Shown here one piece after another: positions 45,273-54,086 of a DNA stretch of 64,000 nt; position 1 is the first letter of the stretch, and every line of letters begins with the position of its first letter. The notes beneath the pieces are model-generated. The model did no database searches, was not told where the DNA came from, and saw only the letters and a program-made list of their open reading frames with translations. The position numbers were made by a program, and so were the translations under genes. The DNA is from Desulfoluna limicola (GTDB lineage Bacteria > Desulfobacterota > Desulfobacteria > Desulfobacterales > Desulfolunaceae). Location: assembly GCF_021654575.1 (NCBI RefSeq), contig NZ_AP024488.1, positions 2,813,501 through 2,877,500 on the forward strand, written 5' to 3'.

Positions 45273-47882
45273 ATGACCACTCTCATCCTCACCGAAAAGC
45301 CCTCTGTGGCTGCTGACTTCTCCAAAGCTCTGGGCGTCCGGACCCGACGGGACGGGTATTACGAAGGAAACGGAACCCTCATCTGTTGGGCCGTGGGCCA
45401 TCTGGTGGAGCTGTTTGCTCCGGAGGATTACAGCCCCTCGTTTAAGAAGTGGTCCCTTGCGACTTTGCCCATTTTGCCGGAGCCCTTCAAGTACAAGCCG
45501 ATTAAAAAGAGCGGGAAGCAGCTTGGGGTGATCAAGAAACTCCTCAAGACGCCGGGGCTGGACCGGGTGATCATCGCAACGGATGCGGGGCGCGAGGGAG
45601 AGGTCATCGCCCGAACGATTTTGTTGCAGGCGGGGTTTACGGACAAGGGGCGGATCATGCGCTTCTGGACGAGTCAGGCCCTGACCCCTGCGGTTGTCCG
45701 CAGCACCCTTGAAAAACTTCAGCCCATCACCGATTACGACCGGCTCTGGCGGGCGGGGTATTACCGGCAGGTGGCGGACTGGATGGTGGGGATGAACGGG
45801 ACGCGGGCTCTGACCGTCAGGCTGGGGGATCTCTATTCGGTGGGGCGCGTGCAGACGGCGGTGCTGGCGCTTCTGGTGCAGAGACGGCGGGAGCGGGAGA
45901 ACTTCAAGCCCGAGCCTTACGTGGTGGTCAAGGTCCATTTTGCCAATGAAAAAGGAAAATGGATCGGCACCTGGTTTAAGGAAAAAGAGACGCGGATCGT
46001 TGACCTTGATGCGGCCCAAGGCTTGGTGGCGAGGCTCACTGCAGAAGAGACTCCGGGGGTTGTGCTTTCGGCGGAAAAAGAGAAAAAGTCGGACCCCCCG
46101 CCCTACCTCTTTTCCCTCACGGACCTTCAGCAGGAGGCCAACAAACGGTTTGGTTTTCCGGCCAAAAAGACCCTGAACGTGGCCCAGGGGCTCTATCAGG
46201 ACAAGAAGTGTCTTTCGTATCCCCGAACCGACTCCAGGGTCCTGGGCACCCAGAACCTCGACATGGTGAAGAAGCTGGTGGACAAGCTCGCGGAAACCGC
46301 GCCTGCGCTGTTTAAAGGGGTGGACCACGGGCGCATCGCCCTTTCCAACAAGCGGGTGTTCAACGACGCCAAGCTCACCGACCACCACGCCCTGATCCCC
46401 TTAAAGAACCTGCCCCCCAGCGCCACGGCAGACGAGGCCAAAATCTACGAGCTGGTGCTCAGGCGGTTTGCGGCGGCTTTTCACCCCAACTGCCACTATG
46501 AGAACACCAAAATCGTCACGGGCTTTTCTTCCGAGACCTTTCAGACCACGGGAAAAATCATTCTCTCACCGGGATGGCGCGAGGCCTGGCCCATCAAGGC
46601 AAAAAAAGAGGACGAGGCCTACATTCCGCCGCTGGTCAACGGGGATGCGGCGCACAAAGAGAAGGTGGCCGCCGAAAAAAAGGAGACCACCCCGCCTGCC
46701 GCCTACACCGACGCCCTGATCCTGAAAGAGATGACCAACCCGGGACGCTACGTGTCGGAAAAAGCGATGAAGGACCTCTTCCGCGGCGAGGTGGGCATCG
46801 GCACCCAGTCCACCCGCGCCCAGATCCTTGAGATCCTCATCCAGCGGGAGTACGCAAAGCGGGAAGGAAAGACCCTGGCTGCCACCGACAAGGGCTGCTA
46901 CCTCGTGGAGATGCTCCAGAAGACCGCCGTCAGCCGGGTTCTCACCTCCCCCGAGGAGACAGCCCGCTGGGAGATGAGCCTCAACCGCATCGCCCTGGGC
47001 GAAGGGAACAACGAGAATTTTCTGGCGACCATCAAAGAGTTCGTTCAAAAGTCCATGGATGAGCTGAAAACCGTGGTCATGGAAGGCGAGGCCCCGGTCG
47101 GTCGCAAGAGGACCGGCGAAGTGGTGGGACGATGCCCCGCCTGCGGCGGCGAGGTGATAGAAGAGTACAAGAATTTCAAATGCGCCTGCGGCTTCGTTCT
47201 CTGGAAAAAGATCGCCGGCAAGAACCTCACCCCCAACATGGTGGGCCATCTGCTCCGCACGAAAAAATCCGGCCCCTACAACGGCTTTATCTCCAAAAAG
47301 AAGAAGCGGTTCACAGCGTCCCTCATTCTCGCCCAGAAAGAGGGCTCCTGGCAGGTGACCTTTGACTTCGACAGCAATGGCAAAAAAGGAGGAGGTAAGA
47401 AGGCCGCTGGAGAACCCGCTCCCTGGAGTTCATCCCCGAATGCGTCGGGATCCTTCTCACATAGCCAAGAAGCCGCCAGTTACGTTTCACAGCCTGAGAG
47501 ACCTACAACGCTCGCTTCCAAACCAGCCCAAAACCAGAAGCCCCTCAGGGGCCTCAACCAGACCGGCCCCAGGCCGTGCCCCGCCTGCGGCGGTTCTATC
47601 ATCGAAGGCAAGCGCGGCTTTGGCTGTTCCAACTGGCCCGCCGACAAAGGCGGCTGCCGCTTCGTCATCTGGAAAACCCTCTTCGGCAGAGAGCTCACCG
47701 AATCCCAGCTCACGTCCCTCCTCTCCATGAAGCCGACCCGACCCTGCAACCTGACGACGTCTGACGGAAGAACCGTCAAAACCCGGCTGCGACTGACCAA
47801 CACGCCCCAGGGGTGGATGGTGATGGCGGATCCGGATGAGCAGGGGATAAAGCATTTTGAGCCGGTTGTGTGTGCGCATTAA
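45273..47882 (+). CDS. topB: DNA topoisomerase III-like type IA topoisomerase
   Basis: 869 residues from the ATG at 45273 (MTTLILTEKPSVAADFSKAL, the usual TopB start); the upstream extension comes from a dispersed repeat. Toprim domain with Glu8 and DAGREGE (about 104-110), active-site Tyr316 in SYPRTDSR, GIGTQSTRA in the domain II/IV region. The C-terminus has two zinc-ribbon-like cysteine units (CPACGGEVIEEYKNFKCACG and CPACGGSIIEGKRGFGCSNW) joined by a Ser/Lys/Pro-rich linker. Relaxes and decatenates single-stranded regions. Often found on mobile or plasmid-like regions in extra copies. Confidence 0.9.
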   Translation: MTTLILTEKPSVAADFSKALGVRTRRDGYYEGNGTLICWAVGHLVELFAPEDYSPSFKKWSLATLPILPEPFKYKPIKKSGKQLGVIKKLLKTPGLDRVIIATDAGREGEVIARTILLQAGFTDKGRIMRFWTSQALTPAVVRSTLEKLQPITDYDRLWRAGYYRQVADWMVGMNGTRALTVRLGDLYSVGRVQTAVLALLVQRRRERENFKPEPYVVVKVHFANEKGKWIGTWFKEKETRIVDLDAAQGLVARLTAEETPGVVLSAEKEKKSDPPPYLFSLTDLQQEANKRFGFPAKKTLNVAQGLYQDKKCLSYPRTDSRVLGTQNLDMVKKLVDKLAETAPALFKGVDHGRIALSNKRVFNDAKLTDHHALIPLKNLPPSATADEAKIYELVLRRFAAAFHPNCHYENTKIVTGFSSETFQTTGKIILSPGWREAWPIKAKKEDEAYIPPLVNGDAAHKEKVAAEKKETTPPAAYTDALILKEMTNPGRYVSEKAMKDLFRGEVGIGTQSTRAQILEILIQREYAKREGKTLAATDKGCYLVEMLQKTAVSRVLTSPEETARWEMSLNRIALGEGNNENFLATIKEFVQKSMDELKTVVMEGEAPVGRKRTGEVVGRCPACGGEVIEEYKNFKCACGFVLWKKIAGKNLTPNMVGHLLRTKKSGPYNGFISKKKKRFTASLILAQKEGSWQVTFDFDSNGKKGGGKKAAGEPAPWSSSPNASGSFSHSQEAASYVSQPERPTTLASKPAQNQKPLRGLNQTGPRPCPACGGSIIEGKRGFGCSNWPADKGGCRFVIWKTLFGRELTESQLTSLLSMKPTRPCNLTTSDGRTVKTRLRLTNTPQGWMVMADPDEQGIKHFEPVVCAH

Positions 47883-47888
47883 AAAAGC

Positions 47889-47923
47889 GTTCTTGGTTCC
47901 TGGTGCTTGGTTCTTCGTTCAAG
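47889..47923. repeat. Tandem heptanucleotide array (GTTCTTG type)
   Basis: Five 7-bp units: GTTCTTG, GTTCCTG, GTGCTTG, GTTCTTC, GTTCAAG, starting 7 bases after the topB stop and followed by GAATTCGCTTCGCTCATGGG. Confidence 0.9.
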
Positions 47924-47978
47924 GAATTCGCTTCGCTCATGGGCTGTCTAAAGCCCTGCAATCCTGTACGTCTTTTTA

Positions 47979-48020
47979 GCCTCCGGCGGCGAGGTGAGCC
48001 ACCTCGAAAGCGGGTTGCAC
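47979..48020. repeat. MITE-like X tip (copy 19)
   Basis: GCCTCCGGCGGCGAGGTG-AGC-CACCTCGAAAGCGGGTTGC. Single recognisable end, about 100 bp 3' of topB. Confidence 0.7.
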
Positions 48021-48863
48021 CCCATCTTTTCGGAATTCACCGTCGTTTCGAAACCCATACAAAAGTTCACCCATAAAGGCCATGAAGTTTAAGAAGGCGG
48101 CTTCGCCGCTAAGAGCTCATTATCTCCTGTTTGTTGGTCTTCAGACTCTCCTCGTGGCTCACGAACCCCTTTTCGATCGGATTATGCAACAACCGGTCTT
48201 CTTATTGAAAAGCACACGTAAATTTATGAGCGATGCCTCCTGCTGCGTAAGGTGAACCATCTTGAAGGCTTGTATCCGCGGCAACGGTGCATGACGCACA
48301 CACCTGGTTCCTTGGAGACCAATGCATCGGTTTACCATGTTTCACCCTTTCAATAGTCCACTGCACACGAACGTTTTTTTCATCTGTATATTAAATGGCA
48401 AACATGGAAAATTAAGAGAAAAGGAGGAAAAAAGTCCACCTATCGCGATATTGAGACCCCAAACATGGACTCTCAAGGGCTGGTATATCAATATTCGGTT
48501 CAAGGCCTGAGCGAAAAACCGCAAAGACCGCCACCACGTATTCACAATGAATTAAGGCCACTACCCCAACATTCAAAGCCCACAAACTCTACACTTGCTT
48601 TGCAATGCAAACTATGATCTCATCCTCAATAACTGGAAAAGTTGTTCGGTAGTATTGAACAACCAAACATGGAACCACACCCCGCTTGTTTGTCCACTTT
48701 ACCGCCTTGGATATACGATATACGGTCTAAATATACGGGATATAGAGGTGATACATGGAAAAATGGGCCGGTTATTCCCAATGTTGAACAGACCCGCTTC
48801 GCGTGGGATAGTCATTCAAACAGTAATTATTTGCTTTAAAATCTCTGTTTATAATACAGTCAA
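48021..48863. other. Gene-poor stretch between topB and the IS91-like gene
   Basis: 843 bases. At 48234-48280 there is a strongly decayed X tip (GCCTCCTGCTGCGTAAGGTG ... CATCTTGAAGGCTTG), so host-type repeats reach this point. From about 48330 the composition turns AT-rich, marking the change to the foreign region. Several short frames, none recognisable. Confidence 0.45.
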
Positions 48864-50039
48864 ATGCCTAAATACTCTGTCAATCAGATATTTAAACAGG
48901 CATACCGATCCTACGACAACTCTCATCCTCTTCCTTCTTTCAAACGCGACGCCGCCTACAGCATGATGGTATGCCGTACCGCAGCTCTTGGCGGGCATGT
49001 TCAGGGGTGCCCCGATGGCCATTTTCACCGGGTATGGTACAACTCGTGCAAACATCGGAGCTGCCCTCAATGTGCCTACATTCAGGTTGAGACATGGCTC
49101 GAAAAACAAAAAGCGAGGCTTTTAAAATGTCCCCACTTTCATGTCGTCTTCACGATTCCTCATCAACTTCGGTTTCTGCTTCAGATGAATTTCAAGATAT
49201 TGGCCGACATCCTTTTGATCTCTTCGCGTGATACCATCTTCGAGTTGTCCCTCAGCCCCAAACGAATCGGTGCAAAGCCCGGGATTATAGCCGCTTTTCA
49301 TTCTTGGCAGAAGAACCTTGAACCTCATCCCCATACCCACTGCCTGATCAGCGGCGGTGGGCTTAATGAAAGGGGGGAGTGGGTGACCACAAAAGGGATG
49401 TTCCTCTTCCCTTACCAAGCAGCTCGTGCCCTGTTCCGAGGAAAGATGAATGACGCACTAAAAAAAGCCTTAGAAAAAGACCGACTCATCCTACCTTCCG
49501 ATATGAGATCTCAGCAGTTTATCAATCTTCTGAACAAGCTGGGACGCAAGAAATGGAATGTTAAAATATTCAAGAAGTATAGACATGGCAGTGGTGTCGC
49601 CACTTATCTGGCCCGCTACCTTCGAGGTGGCCCCATAGCCAATACGCGCATCAAACAAATAACCGAATCCCACGTTGTCTTTAATTATGGCCGTGAAGAG
49701 GAGAAACTGCTCTCGCTTCCACTGGAAGAATTTATACGCAGAATTTTAACCCACGTTCCCCCTCCCAAGGCTGTCCTTGTTCGGTCCTACGGTCTCTATG
49801 CCCAGGCCAAAAAGAAAAACTTGAATATCGCCAGACAAACCCTCGGTCAGGGGCGAGTAGAGTTACCCAGAAAGATTCTATGGCAGGATGCAGTCAAAAA
49901 ATCAGACCCTTCCAAGACGTCCTGCCCGACCTGCGGAAAGGCCTTGATTCTCACTCAAACCATTGAACCCTTCAACAGAGAGTCAAGGATGAACAGCCCT
50001 CCGGGTACCCACGGGATGATCATTTGCGGGAGCCACTAA
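48864..50039 (+). CDS. IS91-family (HUH) transposase
   Basis: 391 residues. N-terminal zinc-binding segment (CKHRSCPQC), HVVFTIPHQL, the HUH motif HPHTH in PHPHTHCLISGGGL, and the relaxase tyrosine region KKYRHGSGVATYLARYLRGGP. Full-length for the IS91/IS801/ISCR group, which moves by rolling-circle replication and can carry along neighbouring DNA. The element ends could not be fixed. It stands immediately upstream of the cassette array, where an integrase gene would be expected. 50040-50279 holds no gene. Confidence 0.9.
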   Translation: MPKYSVNQIFKQAYRSYDNSHPLPSFKRDAAYSMMVCRTAALGGHVQGCPDGHFHRVWYNSCKHRSCPQCAYIQVETWLEKQKARLLKCPHFHVVFTIPHQLRFLLQMNFKILADILLISSRDTIFELSLSPKRIGAKPGIIAAFHSWQKNLEPHPHTHCLISGGGLNERGEWVTTKGMFLFPYQAARALFRGKMNDALKKALEKDRLILPSDMRSQQFINLLNKLGRKKWNVKIFKKYRHGSGVATYLARYLRGGPIANTRIKQITESHVVFNYGREEEKLLSLPLEEFIRRILTHVPPPKAVLVRSYGLYAQAKKKNLNIARQTLGQGRVELPRKILWQDAVKKSDPSKTSCPTCGKALILTQTIEPFNRESRMNSPPGTHGMIICGSH

Positions 50040-50279
50040 CTGTCTTTGATTGTGCGGTTTATCATGCATTGACAGCACGGGTGAGTTCTGATTTAACTCT
50101 GCTGAGTATTGAGTTTTTTTACTGATTCGACAGCACAAAGGGCTCAGATCTCATGAAAGTCCACCCGTCACCGGCCAGACATAGAGATTTTTTCCCATAC
50201 ATTTCCGTTTCGTAACGTGGGTTTTGTATCGAACGTCCATAGGGTCGGGTTGGCCCGGAAGCTGATATTGCGCGGCTCT

Positions 50280-50363
50280 GTTCAACAATTCGTTGAAGAG
50301 AACAGCTTCGCTAAGCGGGGGCTATTGGCGCTTCAAGCACTGTCCCTTAACTATTCGTTAATG
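50280..50363 (+). other. Degenerate attC-like site (attC0)
   Basis: GTTCAAC at 50280 and GTTAATG at 50357 bracket arms that pair as GTTGAAGAGAACAG with CTGTCCCTTAAC, allowing bulges. It lies 5 bases before the first cassette ATG, where the preceding cassette's attC would end. Confidence 0.5.
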
Positions 50364-50368
50364 TCAAA

Positions 50369-51361
50369 ATGGAGTATGAACACTTGTTCGAACATTCTTA
50401 TATAGACAGATACAATCTTGATGACATTCCGATTAATCGAGACTGTATGCTTATGAGTGTACAATACATGGAAGAATTCAGTGAAGCGCTCATAAAAATG
50501 CTAAATGGACAAGATGTTAATCCTTATGAAGTTGGCTATGTCGCTTTTGTTGCTGGCAGGAAAATCAGGAAAAACTCAATAGAATTATCCTGGTATCCCA
50601 ATGTGCATACAAGGTATCACGAAATTTCAATTAGCATTCCAAAAGAAAAAATTAAAGCATGTGTTGATTGCTGGCGTTACGATATAAAACCTTATATTTT
50701 TGTTGACCATGAATGGCTCGAACACCTTTACACAAGGGAGTACTCTGTTTTTGCACTAATTGATGCAATAGGTGTAAAAAGTGCTATACGAGACAATTTA
50801 TTGACAAAAGAAAAACTAACTGAATTACGGGACGATATAGATACCCTGTCAGAGGAACACAATGATATATCGTTTATTTCGTTTGCTGATAGCCTCATTT
50901 TGAAAAGCAACTGGTCAGTTGGTTACTTCGATAAAAAGATTGATTGCACATACGAACCGGAAGTGTTTTTGAAAATAATCAACAAAATTCAAAAAATATA
51001 TAAAAAAATACTCGGTCTCGAGATTTATGCCGTCCTGACTCAGGGAAGCAATGAGTATTATGATGAATCATTGTTGCATATTTCTTCAAATAGAAATCAC
51101 ATTTGCCTTAATAGTCTTGGAGTACCCTTTGCAGAGCTATTGGCCATTGAAAGCGCAGCAAAAAAAGCCCTTATACAAAACACACACCCTCCAGCAGAAA
51201 TCTATATGGATGAACAATACTATCGTTCCTTAAGATTTAAGTATGAGTTTGAAAAAAACAATCAGCCAAAGAATGTATATAAGGCCATTATGAAAATTGA
51301 TGAACCGTACTATTTCTATTCGTCGTTGAATACATTGTTGATCAATTTAGAGAAAAGCTGA
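50369..51361 (+). CDS. Cassette-encoded protein, possibly cyclase-like fold
   Basis: 330 residues, unrecognised. Residues about 125-180 (VFALIDAIGVKSAIRDNLL ... ISFISFADSLILKSNW) have the strand-helix pattern and two acidic residues of class III nucleotidyl-cyclase-like domains (D-x-G ... F-x-D-S), but I cannot confirm catalysis. The C-terminal part is helical. AT-rich, unlike the host genes. It is followed within 5 bases by an attC site, as expected for a gene cassette. Weak ribosome site. Confidence 0.75.
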   Translation: MEYEHLFEHSYIDRYNLDDIPINRDCMLMSVQYMEEFSEALIKMLNGQDVNPYEVGYVAFVAGRKIRKNSIELSWYPNVHTRYHEISISIPKEKIKACVDCWRYDIKPYIFVDHEWLEHLYTREYSVFALIDAIGVKSAIRDNLLTKEKLTELRDDIDTLSEEHNDISFISFADSLILKSNWSVGYFDKKIDCTYEPEVFLKIINKIQKIYKKILGLEIYAVLTQGSNEYYDESLLHISSNRNHICLNSLGVPFAELLAIESAAKKALIQNTHPPAEIYMDEQYYRSLRFKYEFEKNNQPKNVYKAIMKIDEPYYFYSSLNTLLINLEKS

Positions 51362-51365
51362 AAAA

Positions 51366-51452
51366 CATTAACAAACGCATTGTAAGGGACCGCTGGCGCT
51401 CCGCGCCAGTACCCTCGCTTCGCTCAGCGGCCCCACATGCGTGGCGTTACCC
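51366..51452 (+). other. attC site 1
   Basis: CATTAAC at 51366 and GTTACCC ending at 51452. Arms AACAAACGCAT/ATGCGTGGCGTT and GGGACCGCTG/CAGCGGCCCC pair with extrahelical bases. Central sequence TCCGCGCCAGTACCCTCGC. Almost identical to attC9. Confidence 0.85.
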
Positions 51453-51714
51453 TTCTTTTTAAAAGAAAAATAAGGGTGTTCACCCTCGCTTCGGCAACCG
51501 TTTTTGGTTCTTTGGGTTTTATCTCTGTCTCGTGCAGGGGTGTCATAAGTTCTTCAGGTTGTCGGCTTGGAATTGAAAGCTGAAATTGTCGTGAAAGCTG
51601 GTGGGCATTTCAGGGGTGTTCAGAATCCTTGCGCTTCAGTTTAAACGGCAAGGGCTTTTCATAAATTTGCATCAAACGTCGCTGGTTTTCAGGGCTCTCC
51701 GGCTTCGGTCACCT
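51453..51714. other. Cassette without an evident gene
   Basis: The interval between attC1 and attC2 (cassette about 51447-51814) has no frame of useful length on either strand. It contains GGGTGTTCACCC and CAGTTTAAACGGCAAGGGC stretches. It could carry a promoter, a small RNA or a toxin-antitoxin remnant. Confidence 0.6.
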
Positions 51715-51820
51715 GGGTAACAATTGGCTCAAGGCCGACCCCAAAAAGCTGGCCACGTCTTCTGTAACTTTAACCGCTTCCCCTATCAGCTTTTTGGGGC
51801 CGCTTAGCCACGCGTTGGCT
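51715..51820 (+). other. attC site 2
   Basis: GGGTAAC at 51715, GTTGGCT ending at 51820. Arms GGCCGACCCCAAAAAGCTG and CAGCTTTTTGGGGCCGC pair almost fully; outer GGCTC/TAGCC pairing. Same family as attC5 and attC8. Confidence 0.88.
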
Positions 51821-51852
51821 TTTTAAACATATAATTTCATGAGGTTAAACAC

Positions 51853-52200
51853 ATGGCTACTTTTGATTGGATGACTGACCCTTCATTTCGAGAAGAAATC
51901 GAGATGGTTGTTAAACGAGTTGCAAGAGAAAATGGGATGGAACGCTATCAGAATATCATTATCGAAAAGTTGGTTGGTCATCTTGATAATTACCAAGAAG
52001 TTTTACTTGAACAGGAATTGAAAAAATCAGTATTTTTACAAAGGTCGAAGCAAGATGCGATAAGGTCTATAGAAACACTTATTAAATCTGCTTCATCAAT
52101 AGCAAAAGCAAACAATCGAACATTACTTGAGTCCAGTGATTTTGATAGTGCCTATGATGCCAAATTTTGTATGGTTTGGCCATTTTGTGGCAAAAAATAA
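51853..52200 (+). CDS. Cassette protein with histone-fold-like C-terminal segment (tentative)
   Basis: 115 residues, unrecognised. The C-terminal half (DAIRSIETLIKSASSIAKAN, then RTLLESSDFDSAYDAKF) reads like helix 2-loop-helix 3 of a histone/CBF-type fold with the usual basic loop, then ends FCMVWPFCG. This fold assignment is from pattern only. The next gene starts 10 bases after its stop with no attC between, so the two form a two-gene cassette. ATG preceded by TGAGGTTAAACAC. Confidence 0.72.
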   Translation: MATFDWMTDPSFREEIEMVVKRVARENGMERYQNIIIEKLVGHLDNYQEVLLEQELKKSVFLQRSKQDAIRSIETLIKSASSIAKANNRTLLESSDFDSAYDAKFCMVWPFCGKK

Positions 52201-52209
52201 GGTTAACTA

Positions 52210-52725
52210 ATGACTTTAGACAATAATGAACCAACTAAAAACGGTCAACACCATAGAGATTCTTGTAACTATAGCATTGAAATTGCGAAGCAATTTCTAA
52301 CTATTGCTACAGCTGGTGTTGCGTTTTTAGTTGGAATGGCTCTTAAGTCTCAATGCTCTGTTACAGCATCATGGTATTGGGCCAGTGGTTGTCTCATAGC
52401 AAGTGTAATGTTTGGATTGATATATTTAATGAGTGTTGTCGCGCATGTTAATCAATCAGATAATTATGATGTGTACACGTCTCCATTGAAAATTTTTTCC
52501 GCCCTCCAAATACTGAGCTTTTTAATAGCACTGGTATTGGTGGGTTTCATTACACTACGCTCTGTTACTCATAAATCAAACCCGGCAGACTTAACTCGAG
52601 ATATTAATGTACAGATTCAATTGAAAGAAAAAAATATACGACTATACATACCAAAAGGCAGAAGGGCTGAAATTAGTACTAAAGATGATGATGTTTCAAT
52701 TTATTACTATCCTGTCGAGAAATAG
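52210..52725 (+). CDS. Cassette-encoded membrane protein
   Basis: 171 residues. Three hydrophobic helices (about 27-46, 55-78 and 92-115) and a soluble C-terminal tail predicted outside the membrane core (INVQIQLKEKNIRLYIPKGR ... SIYYYPVEK), probably a small beta domain. Unrecognised. Second gene of a two-gene cassette, linked to the preceding gene by a 9-base gap (ribosome site GGTTAA weak). Membrane effector or immunity-type partner is possible but not shown. Confidence 0.75.
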   Translation: MTLDNNEPTKNGQHHRDSCNYSIEIAKQFLTIATAGVAFLVGMALKSQCSVTASWYWASGCLIASVMFGLIYLMSVVAHVNQSDNYDVYTSPLKIFSALQILSFLIALVLVGFITLRSVTHKSNPADLTRDINVQIQLKEKNIRLYIPKGRRAEISTKDDDVSIYYYPVEK

Positions 52726-52732
52726 ATCTATC

Positions 52733-52817
52733 AGCCAACAAAACGCTGCAGGGGACTTCAAAAAGCTGCGCTCGTTCCTCGCTCCACTTTTTGAAGCCCC
52801 TGAGCGCAGCGTTCTGC
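52733..52817 (+). other. attC site 3
   Basis: AGCCAAC at 52733 and GTTCTGC ending at 52817. GGGGACTTCAAAAAGC pairs with CTTTTTGAAGCCCC and CGCTGC with GCAGCG. Loop TGCGCTCGTTCCTCGCTCC is shared with attC6. Confidence 0.85.
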
Positions 52818-52831
52818 AATATAAAGAGACT

Positions 52832-53200
52832 ATGGCAAATAAAATCTTAATATGGGGTGCAATTTTTATTACCAGTTTGATCTTTGGTACTGCCATTGGT
52901 TCTATTTTTTGTGAGTATAATTCATTAACATATATTTTTGCATCAATTGCCTTCTCCCCACTCAGTCTTGTGATTAGAGTCTTTGCGAGCTTACTCTCTA
53001 TAATGCCAAATACGGGAATACCTTTATGGACAAATGCAATCGGAAATTTTTTAACATTTGTCTGTACTGTGTTATCGGTTATTTCAACAGTCTGCTATTT
53101 TAAGACTGGTAAGTTTTACTTTGCTATAGGGTTTGGAGTTTCTTTTTTTATACTGAATATCGGTAATCTAAATCATTTTTTGGCAATCATGAGTATTTAA
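52832..53200 (+). CDS. Cassette-encoded small membrane protein
   Basis: 122 residues from the ATG at 52832 (MANKILIWGAIFITSLIFGT), since the longer frame starts inside attC3. Three to four hydrophobic helices cover nearly the whole protein. Unrecognised. One gene per cassette here: its stop is 7 bases before attC4. Confidence 0.72.
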   Translation: MANKILIWGAIFITSLIFGTAIGSIFCEYNSLTYIFASIAFSPLSLVIRVFASLLSIMPNTGIPLWTNAIGNFLTFVCTVLSVISTVCYFKTGKFYFAIGFGVSFFILNIGNLNHFLAIMSI

Positions 53201-53207
53201 ATCTTTT

Positions 53208-53324
53208 GCAGAACAAATCGCTCAACTCGGACCGGGCTATGCTGCCCACTCCTCCAGCGGTTTCTCAATTCAAACATTTTCGCTTGTAGGCCGTTGTCGC
53301 AATACGCCGCTCGGCCCGTTAGCT
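53208..53324 (+). other. attC-like site 4 (divergent)
   Basis: GCAGAAC at 53208 and GTTAGCT ending at 53324 in the right place between two cassette genes. The left (AAATCGCTCAACTCGGACC) and right (CGCCGCTCGGCCC) arms pair poorly, so it is decayed or a hybrid of two sites. Confidence 0.45.
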
Positions 53325-53350
53325 TTACGTTAAATGAAAATGAGATCATC

Positions 53351-53959
53351 ATGGATTGGCTAACATTCATTTCAAAAATTATAGAATCTGTCGCGTGGCC
53401 GGTTGCGGTTGTTTCTATCTTAGTGGTTTTTAAGTCCCCGTTCTCGAGAGTCTTTCTTGGGCTAACCAACCTTAAATACAAAGACCTTTCGATGGATTTC
53501 AAGCGTGACTTGGTAGAGTTGGAAGAGGCAACGAAAGATGATCTAGAGCCAGAAGAGGCTCCCGACCTATCTGAACAGGATATACCTGAAGTTAATAACC
53601 TCAGATTAAAAGCGAGATCTAAACAAGAAGAGATCGAGCAAGTCGCAATCATTTCACCTCAAGCCGCAATTCCATTGGCATGGAGCATGGTCGAAGACTC
53701 CTTACTTAAGGCTGTTATGAATTTGGCTATATCCGCTGACTTCCCCCCGAGAAACAGCCCGCTCAAAAATATCGAGCTACTTCGTAAGCATGCTCCGATC
53801 GATGATGAGACGTTTCACGCGCTAAATAAAATGCGAATGATGCGTAACGAGGCTGCTCATGGCAAATATGACAATGGATCAATATCGACAAATGAGGCTT
53901 TAGAATATGCTTCATTGGCAAGGAAGATGGTCGCTCGTCTTGACAAGCTGTCGAGATAA
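53351..53959 (+). CDS. Membrane-anchored cassette protein with HEPN-like Rx4H motif
   Basis: 202 residues from the ATG at 53351 (MDWLTFISKIIESVAWPVAV), as the longer frame begins inside attC4. One N-terminal TM helix (about 9-28), an acidic charged linker (LVELEEATKDDLEPEEAPDL), then a helical domain with ARSKQEEIEQVA and NKMRMMRNEAAHGKY, i.e. an R-x4-H motif of HEPN-type domains (also the DUF4145 group). HEPN domains are often RNases or dimerisation modules in defence systems. Activity unproven. Confidence 0.75.
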   Translation: MDWLTFISKIIESVAWPVAVVSILVVFKSPFSRVFLGLTNLKYKDLSMDFKRDLVELEEATKDDLEPEEAPDLSEQDIPEVNNLRLKARSKQEEIEQVAIISPQAAIPLAWSMVEDSLLKAVMNLAISADFPPRNSPLKNIELLRKHAPIDDETFHALNKMRMMRNEAAHGKYDNGSISTNEALEYASLARKMVARLDKLSR

Positions 53960-53961
53960 TC

Positions 53962-54067
53962 ATTTAACAATTGGCTTATGGCCGACCCCAAAAAGCTGGC
54001 CACGTCTTTAATATCTGCAACCGCTGCCCCTATCAGCTTTTTGGGTCGGCATAGCCACGCGTTATAC
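53962..54067 (+). other. attC site 5
   Basis: ATTTAAC at 53962 and GTTATAC ending at 54067. ATGGCCGACCCCAAAAAGCTG pairs with CAGCTTTTTGGGTCGGCAT (one bulged base), outer TGGCT with AGCCA. Very close to attC8 and attC2. Confidence 0.9.
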
Positions 54068-54086
54068 CTCAAAGGAAAAGGTGATC

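Noticed and set aside
48864..50039. Possible integron integrase for the array
   Set aside because: The protein has HUH (HPHTH) and zinc motifs of IS91 transposases and no R-H-R-Y tyrosine recombinase boxes.
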